DNA of 5,692 bases from Methylocystaceae bacterium (lineage in GTDB: Bacteria > Pseudomonadota > Alphaproteobacteria > Rhizobiales > Beijerinckiaceae), in assembly GCA_003152255.1 (NCBI GenBank), contig PLZT01000041.1, positions 1 to 5,692 on the forward strand, written 5' to 3'. The stretch's first letter is position 1. Each line of letters opens with the position of its first letter. The notes under the pieces were generated by a model, which did not search any database, was not told the origin of the DNA, and was given only the letters and a program-made list of their open reading frames with translations. The position numbers and the translations under genes were made by a program. Positions 1 to 5,692 of this stretch are shown here, in pieces.

Positions 1-152
1 TCGTGCACCTTTCGACTAGGCGCCTGGCCAACGATACACAGCCGCGCCGATGTATGCGCCTGCAAGACAGGACGAGGACCGCATGGCAGCGCGTCGGCGC
101 AATGTGTGCACGCCCGGATGTCCTTAAGCAGTCGCGGCAGGGTCTTGTGCAT
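1..152 (-). CDS. Uracil-DNA glycosylase family protein (N-terminal part, cut by window edge)
   Basis: Reading leftward from an ATG at 152-150, 50 codons stay open to the window edge, so only the N-terminus is seen. It has the family layout: a short helix (LPRLLKDIRAC), a CxxC pair (C15, C18), the segment LPCGPRPVLQ (residues 22-31), the strand ARLCIVGQAP (36-45), then RKVH (47-50). Members of the uracil-DNA glycosylase superfamily remove uracil from DNA in base-excision repair. The GQAP strand corresponds to their catalytic motif A region, and in the iron-sulfur members the CxxC supplies two cluster ligands; the other two would lie outside the window. The residue after GQAP is Ser (S46), where I would expect Gly. 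The start fits the family N-terminus, but the ribosome-binding site is weak (GTGAAAAA just upstream). It lies 26 bp after the DUF488 gene on the same strand. The superfamily assignment is fairly secure; enzymatic activity cannot be judged from this fragment. Confidence 0.8.
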   Translation of the reverse strand, partial: MHKTLPRLLKDIRACTHCADALPCGPRPVLQAHTSARLCIVGQAPSRKVH

Positions 153-178
153 TTTTTCACTACGTGATCGAGCATGAA

Positions 179-754
179 CTACAGAGGTAATGTAGCTTGC
201 CCGGGTGGATAAGTAATTCGCGTTCCTTCAACCCGCGCGAAAGGCGTGAGCTTATGCATGCGGTAGCTGCTTTCCGATAAAATCTCGACCGCCGGTATGC
301 CGCGCACGCTGAGCGCATCGGCGACCAGAGAACGGTGGCAGCGCCAGGGCACGGCTTCGGCGCACATGATCGCGGCGCGTTCTTGCCGGCTCATGCGAAT
401 GAGCGTTTCAAGCGCATCCCGAAACTCCTCGCCTTGCATGTAGTCGGCATAGCCGCGAAAGCTTTCGTTGCGCCAGCCGGTATTGGGAGAATCCTTGTGG
501 GCGCGCCGCAGACCGCCCAGCGCTTGAATGTGCACATACTCGATCTGCCGCGCTGTCAGGCTCTCGGCCAAGGATGTGTCGTTGAATTGCGGATTATGGC
601 GCGAACGGGCCATCGTGCGGATGTCCACGAGGCGTTTGACGCCGTAGGTTTGCAGCAAAGCAATGAAGCGCTCGATTGGCAAAGTTGAATGGCCGACCGT
701 GAACACGGCGCCTTCGGGCCAATGCGCTTCTCGCGGGGGAGGATGTTCATTCAT
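179..754 (-). CDS. DUF488 family protein
   Basis: Complete 191-residue gene, within the usual DUF488 size range. It shows the family's conserved blocks in order: TVGHST (19-24), the strand and loop LVDIRTMARSRHNPQFN (42-58), LGGLR (79-83), GYADYM (101-106) and the C-terminal MCAEAVPWRCHRSLVADAL (130-148) with paired C131 and C139 and the CHR signature. There is no signal peptide or membrane segment, so it is cytoplasmic. The biochemical function of DUF488 is not established, and I do not assign one; the conserved Cys, His and Arg residues suggest a binding or catalytic pocket. The ATG at 754-752 is taken as start, though no clear Shine-Dalgarno precedes it. A GTG at 706-704 (V17), with GAAGG 4 nt upstream and directly before the first conserved block, is a plausible alternative. 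It is probably co-transcribed with the downstream glycosylase gene and is divergent from the act operon. Confidence 0.9.
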   Translation of the reverse strand: MNEHPPPREAHWPEGAVFTVGHSTLPIERFIALLQTYGVKRLVDIRTMARSRHNPQFNDTSLAESLTARQIEYVHIQALGGLRRAHKDSPNTGWRNESFRGYADYMQGEEFRDALETLIRMSRQERAAIMCAEAVPWRCHRSLVADALSVRGIPAVEILSESSYRMHKLTPFARVEGTRITYPPGQATLPL

Positions 755-972
755 GGCGGGGGCGCCAAGCGCTCGGTTCGACGATTCGACCGCATCGTGA
801 TCCTAAGCGATTTCGAGCAAGCCGCCGCCCGCCTTCCCACGACAAGGTCGCTCGGCGCCTCTGCGCAACCGTGAATTGGCGTTAGCCTTCGCGCGCATGG
901 AACTAACTTCGCTACTTCGAGTTTCAAGTGGATCGTTCGAAGATTGTTTTAGGAGACTGGAGCGTCGAGCGA
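755..972. promoter_or_regulatory. Divergent intergenic region between DUF488 gene and actA
   Basis: These 218 bp separate the minus-strand DUF488 gene from the plus-strand act operon and must hold the promoters for both unless the genes are read from further away. No reading frame here resembles a protein. A TTGGCG at 876-881 is a possible -35 element for the act operon, but no good -10 follows at normal spacing, so I do not call a promoter position. TTCGA occurs five times (starts 777, 785, 812, 916, 936), and CTTCGA (915-920) pairs with TCGAAG (937-942) as a 6-bp inverted repeat with a 16-bp spacer just upstream of actA. These could be regulator sites, but this is inference only. Confidence 0.4.
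951..962 (+). promoter_or_regulatory. Ribosome-binding site of actA
   Basis: AGGAG at 951-955 and a second GGAG at 959-962 precede the ATG at 973. The second lies 10 nt from that ATG, a workable spacing. No comparable site serves the upstream in-frame GTG at 928, so this purine-rich patch supports the shorter ActA start. Confidence 0.6.
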
Positions 973-1626
973 ATGCCCGCCATCTTTCGGTCAAGCGCGA
1001 ATCTGGTGGCGACGCTGACCCTGTTGGGGCTCGCGGGACTATTGATTTGCCTGATCGGGTGGTGGTGGTTCTCGCCTCGCACTAATTACGCGCGTCACGT
1101 CGACTGGATCGTCGGTCAACCGGTCCCGTTCAGCCATCAGCATCATGTCGGCGGTTTAGGGATCGATTGCCGATTCTGCCATACCGCCGTGGAGGTTTCA
1201 TCCAATGCGGGGATGCCTCCAACATACACCTGCATGACCTGCCACTCCCAAATTTGGACGAACGCTCGGATTCTCGCCCCGGTGCGACATAGCCTGGTCG
1301 ATGACAAGCCGATTGTCTGGAACAGGATCAATGATTTGCCAGACTATGTCTATTTCAACCACGGCATTCACATCGCCAAAGGCGTCGGCTGCTCTAGTTG
1401 TCATGACGAGGTAGATCGGATGTCCCTCAGCTACAAAGCGCGGAGTCTCATGATGCAGTTCTGTTTGGACTGTCACCGCAATCCCGCCCCGAACCTGCGT
1501 CCAAAGGACCAAATATACAACACGGAATGGCGCCGCGCGGCCGATACGGCCTCGCCGGAAAACTTGATGGCGGAATACCATGTTGGCGGCCGCGATCTAA
1601 CGGATTGTTCGATATGTCATCGGTAA
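973..1626 (+). CDS. actA: Alternative complex III pentaheme cytochrome c subunit ActA
   Basis: This 217-residue protein has five CxxCH heme-c motifs, at residues 66, 87, 140, 164 and 212, the pentaheme count expected for ActA. One N-terminal membrane helix (about 12-33, ending in GWWWF) acts as an uncleaved anchor, placing the heme domain in the periplasm. The stretch QPVPFSHQHHVGGLGIDCR (49-67) is highly characteristic of ActA; H55, H57, H58, H130 and H133 are candidate distal heme ligands. In ACIII, ActA takes electrons from the Fe-S clusters of ActB and hands them on towards cytochrome c or a terminal oxidase. Start choice: the frame is open back to a GTG at 928, but the ATG at 973 gives the typical ActA N-terminus (MPAIFRSSAN) and has the better ribosome-binding site. 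The protein ends right after the fifth heme motif (CSICHR). It is the first gene of the operon and its end overlaps actB by 13 nt. Confidence 0.95.
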   Translation: MPAIFRSSANLVATLTLLGLAGLLICLIGWWWFSPRTNYARHVDWIVGQPVPFSHQHHVGGLGIDCRFCHTAVEVSSNAGMPPTYTCMTCHSQIWTNARILAPVRHSLVDDKPIVWNRINDLPDYVYFNHGIHIAKGVGCSSCHDEVDRMSLSYKARSLMMQFCLDCHRNPAPNLRPKDQIYNTEWRRAADTASPENLMAEYHVGGRDLTDCSICHR

Positions 1627-4496
1627 GTCCTCAATGGCGCAGCCTCGATGAATTGGCGAACGATCAGGCCTTCGTCGCGCGTGCGTCCGAGGAGTTTCCG
1701 ATGCTCGCGGAAGCGTTAGCTTCGCCGCCTGATCGTCGACGCGCGATCAAACTAATGGCGGCCGCCTTCGCGGCGGCGGGGCTTAGTGACTGTGATGCGG
1801 GGGCGCCGGGAGGACACTTGATTCCAGCGGTGAGAACGCCGCCAAACATTATTCCCGGTCTGCCGAACTTCTACAGCACCGCCAATATCCAGGACGGGTA
1901 CGCGGCGGGGGTGGTGATCGCGCACAACATGGGCAGACCAATCAAGGTGGAGGGTAATCCCAGCCATCCCGCGAGTCTTGGCGCGACGGACGTGTGCGCA
2001 CAGGCTCAACTGCTCGATTTTTACGATCCGGAAAGAGCTTGGGCAATTACGGCGCGAAAATACCCCTCCACGCGAGAAAGCCTGGAGAGCGCGCTCGCCT
2101 TGCAGCGAATTAAAATCAGCGAGAACAGGGGGAAGGGATTTCGCATCCTTACGGGCGCGTTCACATCGCCGACCCTGATGGCGCAGCTGGATGCTCTGAT
2201 AAAAAGCTACCCCGAGGCTCGCTGGACGCAGTGGCAGCCAATCTCGCGCGACAACGTTTCCAAGGGCGCCGTGCTTGCTTACGGCTCGCCGGTCGAGTTG
2301 ACGTTGAAGCTCGATCAGGCGGATGTCATCGTCGCGATCGACAGTGATCTCCTGAGCGCCGCGCCGGGACACTTGCGCTACGCGCGCGATTTCGCGTCGC
2401 GCCGCAATCCCGCGCGCACGCGGAAAATGAGCCGAATCTATGCGATCGAGCCGACGCCGACCCTGACCGGCGCGATCGCCGATCATCGCTTCATCGCCGG
2501 GCCGCGCGAGCTTCATCAGATCGTCATGGCGCTGGCCGCCGGCGTTCTTCACGACACATCGCTGTCGGCCGCTCCCGACTGGATGGACGACGTCATCGCG
2601 GATCTCGCAGCGAACCATGGACGCGTGCTTATCCATGTGGGACCAGAACAACCGCCCGAAACACATGCGCTGGCGCATGCGATGAACGAGACGCTTGGCG
2701 CGCGTGGGCAGACTCTGGAATTGATCGCGCCCTTGGTCCAGACGGCGAACCTGCAACCGCAATCGCTCGACGAACTTGTCGATGAAATGCGCGCCGGACA
2801 AGTGAACACTTTGGCGATTATAGATAGCAATCCAGCCTATGCCGCGCCAAGGACGCTCGGATTTGTCGAAGCGTTGAAGCGGGTGGAGTTCAGCCTCACG
2901 CTGAGTCCGACGCAGAACGAAACCAGCGATGAGACGGTTTGGGCCGTCCCGATGGCGCATGCTTGGGAGAGTTGGAGCGACGCGCGCGCTTACGATGGCG
3001 TGGCGACCATTCTGCAGCCGCAGGCATTGCCGCTATACGACGGAATCGACATTCATACGATGCTGGCGCTATTCGCCGGGTCCAACCCGGCTTCGCCGCT
3101 CGAAATTGTCCAGACGACCTGGAAGCCCCGGATGGCGAAGGATTTCGCGGGGACATGGCGCGAAGCCTTGGCGAACGGCGTAATTTCGAACACCGCGAGT
3201 CCGAAAGTCGACGCGCGCTTGCGCGGCGACGCGACGCGCTTGACGCCGCCCGCGCCGCCCAATCATCCGCTGACGATCCTTTTCCGCCCCGATCCGTATA
3301 TTTGGGACGGGCGCTACGCCAACAACCCCTGGCTGCAAGAGTTGCCGCGTCCGCTCACGAAGCTGACCTGGGACAATCCGCTTTTGATTTCGCCCGCCTT
3401 GGCGAAGCAATCGCAACTTCAAAATATGGATATTGTTCGCATCTCCTCAGGCGATGAGCAGTTGGAAGCGCCGGTCTGGATCATGCCGGGCCAGGCGCCG
3501 GATTGCGTCGTTGCGCTGCTGGGTTTTGGCAGGAAGCACGTCGGCGCCGTCGGGAGCGGGGCCGGCTTCGATTTCTATCCTCTGAAGGGCAGCGCCGATG
3601 CGCCGTCGTTGCAAAAAGTGCCTGGGCGCGCGGAACTGGCGTGCACCGAGCATCACAACCTGATTTTTTCCGAGCCGAATGAAATTGTCAGGCATGGAAC
3701 GCTCGCGGATTACCTCGAAGACCCCAAGTTTCTCGCCACTTCGAAGTCCGAGAGCGCGTTGTATCGCTGGAAGCCAGAAGGACCGGCGGCATGGGCGATG
3801 AGCATCGATTTGAACGCATGCATCGGCTGCAACGCATGCGTCGTCGCGTGCCAAGCTGAAAACAACATTCCGGTTGTGGGCAAACAGCAGGTCATTAACG
3901 AACGCGAGATGCAATGGCTGCGAATTGATCGCTACTACGCAGGAACGCCCGAAGCTCCAGAAAGCTATTTTCAGCCCGTGCTGTGCATGCATTGCGAGCA
4001 AGCTCCCTGCGAGGTCGTTTGCCCCGTGGGCGCGACAGTGCATGATTCCGAGGGCCTCAACGTCATGGTTTACAACCGGTGCATTGGCACGCGGTTTTGT
4101 TCCAACAATTGCCCATACAAGGTGCGCCGCTTCAATTACTTCGCCTTTGCCAGGGAGGAACAACGACCGCCGGAAGCGCGAAACCCGGACGTGTCCGTTC
4201 GCGCGCGCGGCGTGATGGAGAAATGCACTTTTTGCATACAGCGAATCGCACAGGCGCGGATTACCGCCGATCGAGAGAATAGACCAGTCGGCGAAGTGGT
4301 TACGGCATGCCAGGCGGCGTGCCCGACACGGGCCATTACTTTCGGAGACATGGCGAATCCCGATCAGGAAGTTACAAAGCGCAAACAGAGTCCACTCGAT
4401 TATGCGTTGTTGGGCGACCAAAACACGCATCCGCGCGTTACGTATGAAGCGCTCATCCGAAATCCCAATCCATCAATTAGGGGTAACGCCGGATGA
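1614..4496 (+). CDS. actB: Alternative complex III subunit ActB: molybdopterin-oxidoreductase-like and Fe-S domains fused
   Basis: 960-residue periplasmic subunit. The N-terminus has the extended Tat region of this family: WRSLDELAN (8-16), then a twin-arginine stretch DRRRAIKLM (40-48), a hydrophobic run and C60. EGNPSHPASLGATD (113-126) marks the molybdopterin-oxidoreductase-like domain, which in characterised ACIII binds no Mo cofactor; its C-terminal cofactor-fold part lies near 585-660. The C-terminal ferredoxin-like domain carries 15 cysteines in four sets: 736/739/742/746; 791/794/799/803; 823/829/833 (CIGTRFCSNNCP); 871/874/899/903. Three sets of four plus one with three match the three [4Fe-4S] and one [3Fe-4S] clusters known for ActB; in the fold, cysteines of different sets combine to make the clusters. 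ActB relays electrons from quinol at ActC to the hemes of ActA. The frame is open back to 1527, but the ATG at 1614 gives the family N-terminus; its ribosome site is weak (CGGA, 1601-1604), suggesting coupling to actA. Slightly shorter than typical (about 1000). Confidence 0.96.
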   Translation: MSSVSPQWRSLDELANDQAFVARASEEFPMLAEALASPPDRRRAIKLMAAAFAAAGLSDCDAGAPGGHLIPAVRTPPNIIPGLPNFYSTANIQDGYAAGVVIAHNMGRPIKVEGNPSHPASLGATDVCAQAQLLDFYDPERAWAITARKYPSTRESLESALALQRIKISENRGKGFRILTGAFTSPTLMAQLDALIKSYPEARWTQWQPISRDNVSKGAVLAYGSPVELTLKLDQADVIVAIDSDLLSAAPGHLRYARDFASRRNPARTRKMSRIYAIEPTPTLTGAIADHRFIAGPRELHQIVMALAAGVLHDTSLSAAPDWMDDVIADLAANHGRVLIHVGPEQPPETHALAHAMNETLGARGQTLELIAPLVQTANLQPQSLDELVDEMRAGQVNTLAIIDSNPAYAAPRTLGFVEALKRVEFSLTLSPTQNETSDETVWAVPMAHAWESWSDARAYDGVATILQPQALPLYDGIDIHTMLALFAGSNPASPLEIVQTTWKPRMAKDFAGTWREALANGVISNTASPKVDARLRGDATRLTPPAPPNHPLTILFRPDPYIWDGRYANNPWLQELPRPLTKLTWDNPLLISPALAKQSQLQNMDIVRISSGDEQLEAPVWIMPGQAPDCVVALLGFGRKHVGAVGSGAGFDFYPLKGSADAPSLQKVPGRAELACTEHHNLIFSEPNEIVRHGTLADYLEDPKFLATSKSESALYRWKPEGPAAWAMSIDLNACIGCNACVVACQAENNIPVVGKQQVINEREMQWLRIDRYYAGTPEAPESYFQPVLCMHCEQAPCEVVCPVGATVHDSEGLNVMVYNRCIGTRFCSNNCPYKVRRFNYFAFAREEQRPPEARNPDVSVRARGVMEKCTFCIQRIAQARITADRENRPVGEVVTACQAACPTRAITFGDMANPDQEVTKRKQSPLDYALLGDQNTHPRVTYEALIRNPNPSIRGNAG
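4479..4483 (+). promoter_or_regulatory. Ribosome-binding site of actC
   Basis: AGGGG lies 9 nt before the ATG at 4493, inside the last codons of actB. Together with the ATGA stop/start overlap it fixes the actC start and suggests translation by both re-initiation and direct loading. Confidence 0.6.
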
Positions 4497-5692
4497 TCGA
4501 CGCCCCAAACTCAAAGACGCGGAATCGCGGGGATCTCGAGGGTCCGGCGGCGCCGTATCATGTGGAGGATCCGGTCGTTCTCGGCGCTCCCACCATCGGT
4601 TCGATGACTGACGAGATATGCTCGATCGCTTTGCGCCAAAGCGCTGCCCATTGGTTGCTCCTCGCCATGATTCCCGCCTTGCTTCTTACAGGCGTTCTCG
4701 CCGGCGCGATCTTTTGGGTGTTTTACCGCGGTGTCGGCATATGGGGCATAGACTGGCCGGTGGCATGGGGTTTTGCGATCATCAATTATGTTTGGTGGAT
4801 CGCGATTGCGTCGGGTGGAACGTTCATCTCCGCCCTGTTTTACCTATTGCGCGTCGAATGGCGAACCTCATTGAATCGTATCGCCGAGACGATGACGGTA
4901 TTCGCCGCCGCCTGCGCCGGACTTTTTCCAATCCTGCATCTGGGACGTCCCTGGCTATTTTATTGGCTGTTCCCGTTTCCGAACACCATGACTCTATGGC
5001 CGCAGTTTCGCAGTCCGTTGCTATGGGACTTTTTCGCGATTCTAACTTATGTCATCTCTTCCGTCTTGTTTTGGTATTTCGGCCTGATCCCCGATCTCGC
5101 GACGATGCGCGATTGCGCGACAACCCGCCGCCAGCAGATCGTTTATGGCGTGATGGCTCTCGGGTTCCGCGGCTCGGACAATCAATGGCGGCATTATCAC
5201 GCCGCCTATGGCGTGCTCGCGGCAATCATGGCGCCGCTTGTCATATCGGTGCATAGCATCGTGGGGTTGGATTTCGCCGGCGCGGCGACCGTCGGATGGC
5301 ATTCCACGGAATTTCCGCCGTTTTTCGTTTTCGGCGCGTTGCTGTCCGGCTTCGCCATGGTTCTGTTGTTGGCGATCCCGCTGCGACGGCTGTTGGGCTT
5401 GGAAGCCTTTATCACCGGCAGGCATTTCGACGCGCTTGGCAAGATGTTGTTGGTGAGCAGCTTGTGTCTCGCCTATGCATATATGATGGACGCCTTCTCC
5501 ATTTTCTATGGCGGCGACCGCGCCGAAAAAGAACTGTTCATCGACAAAATCAGCGGATCCTACGCCGCGATCTATTGGGCGACCATCCTGCTCAACATCG
5601 TAATTCCACAACTCATGTGGTTCCGTCGAACGCGTCAGAATCAATTTCTGACCATATTGATCTGTTTCGGCGTGATCGTCGGCATGTGGTGC
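4493..5692 (+). CDS. actC: Alternative complex III membrane subunit ActC (NrfD/PsrC family), 3' end outside window
   Basis: The ATG at 4493 overlaps the actB stop (ATGA) and opens a frame of 400 codons with no stop before the window edge; full ActC is typically about 440-480 residues. ActC-typical segments include GVGIWGIDWPVAWGFAI (80-96), WRTSLNRIAETMTVFAA (123-139), LHLGRPWLFYWLFPFPNT (148-165), RSPLLWDFF (173-181), GLIPDLATMRD (197-207), ISVHSIVGLDFA (251-262) and GWHSTEFPPFFVFGALLSGFAM (268-289). About nine membrane helices are visible (near 54-78, 91-119, 131-150, 178-199, 237-258, 275-296, 315-338, 358-377, 384 onward), with a tenth expected beyond the edge. H149 and D179 have the same 30-residue spacing as the His/Asp pair I recall at the quinol site of Rhodothermus marinus ActC. 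ActC oxidises quinol beside the ActB [3Fe-4S] cluster and is proposed to move protons. Oddity: helix 2 reads ASGGT (106-110) where I expect GHAGT. Confidence 0.95.
   Translation, partial: MIDAPNSKTRNRGDLEGPAAPYHVEDPVVLGAPTIGSMTDEICSIALRQSAAHWLLLAMIPALLLTGVLAGAIFWVFYRGVGIWGIDWPVAWGFAIINYVWWIAIASGGTFISALFYLLRVEWRTSLNRIAETMTVFAAACAGLFPILHLGRPWLFYWLFPFPNTMTLWPQFRSPLLWDFFAILTYVISSVLFWYFGLIPDLATMRDCATTRRQQIVYGVMALGFRGSDNQWRHYHAAYGVLAAIMAPLVISVHSIVGLDFAGAATVGWHSTEFPPFFVFGALLSGFAMVLLLAIPLRRLLGLEAFITGRHFDALGKMLLVSSLCLAYAYMMDAFSIFYGGDRAEKELFIDKISGSYAAIYWATILLNIVIPQLMWFRRTRQNQFLTILICFGVIVGMWC

Noticed and set aside
1..177. Plus-strand frame open from the left edge (58 codons, Cys-rich)
   Set aside because: The opposite strand encodes a recognisable glycosylase N-terminus, and the plus-strand translation has no family resemblance.
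335..688. Plus-strand open frame opposite the DUF488 gene
   Set aside because: The minus-strand frame has all the conserved DUF488 blocks; the plus-strand translation resembles nothing I know.
928..972. 15-codon N-terminal extension of ActA from a GTG
   Set aside because: The residues before the ATG at 973 are unlike known ActA N-termini, and the AGGAG/GGAG site falls inside the extension, well placed for the ATG.
1527..1613. 29-codon N-terminal extension of ActB
   Set aside because: It would overlap actA by 100 nt and its residues do not resemble the family; MSSVSPQWRSLDELA at 1614 gives the typical beginning.
1752..2960. Long minus-strand open frame (402 codons) opposite actB
   Set aside because: It lies wholly inside actB, its translation is Arg/His-rich low-identity sequence typical of an antisense shadow in GC-rich DNA, and no family motif is visible.
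3447..4430. Minus-strand open frame (327 codons) opposite the Fe-S part of actB
   Set aside because: It is antisense to the strongly conserved cysteine motifs of ActB and shows no recognisable domain; explained by codon bias of the real gene.
4618..5256. Plus-strand open frame of 212 codons inside actC
   Set aside because: It is a shadow in another frame; the actC frame is open for 400 codons and encodes clear ActC segments.
1..5692. CRISPR arrays, tRNA or rRNA genes, insertion sequences, attachment sites
   Set aside because: No regularly spaced repeats, tRNA-like folds, transposase frames or terminal inverted repeats were seen; the window is almost fully occupied by the five genes.

Overview
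The window carries the start of an operon for the respiratory Alternative Complex III (ACIII, a quinol:electron-acceptor oxidoreductase that replaces cytochrome bc1). Divergent from it are two genes on the minus strand. The GC-rich DNA, the Tat-type precursor, the multiheme cytochrome and the ACIII itself indicate a Gram-negative, respiring bacterium. A proteobacterium is my best guess, but nothing here fixes the genus.

Layout. Positions 1-152 (minus) hold the first 50 codons of a uracil-DNA glycosylase-family gene that runs off the left edge. Positions 179-754 (minus) hold a complete DUF488-family gene, 26 bp upstream of the glycosylase and probably co-transcribed with it. Positions 755-972 are a 218-bp divergent intergenic region with the likely promoters. 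On the plus strand follow actA (pentaheme cytochrome c, 973-1626), actB (molybdopterin-oxidoreductase-like plus iron-sulfur subunit, 1614-4496) and actC (NrfD-like membrane subunit, 4493 to the right edge, cut off after 400 codons). The three act genes overlap end to start (13 nt, then 4 nt), which indicates a tightly coupled operon.

How the genes work together. From known ACIII structures, ActC binds menaquinol or ubiquinol at a site next to the [3Fe-4S] cluster of ActB. Electrons pass through the Fe-S clusters of ActB and the hemes of ActA (and usually the monoheme ActE) to a cytochrome c or directly to a heme-copper oxidase. All 15 Fe-S cysteines of ActB, all five CxxCH motifs of ActA and the predicted quinol-site His/Asp of ActC are intact, so the complex looks functional. 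actD, actE and actF, and often oxidase genes, would be expected just to the right of the window (inference).

I found no evidence of a new system. The points worth a second look are the unusual cysteine context of the ActB signal region, a changed motif in ActC helix 2, the partial glycosylase gene with a variant active-site motif, and clustered TTCGA words in the divergent promoter region.
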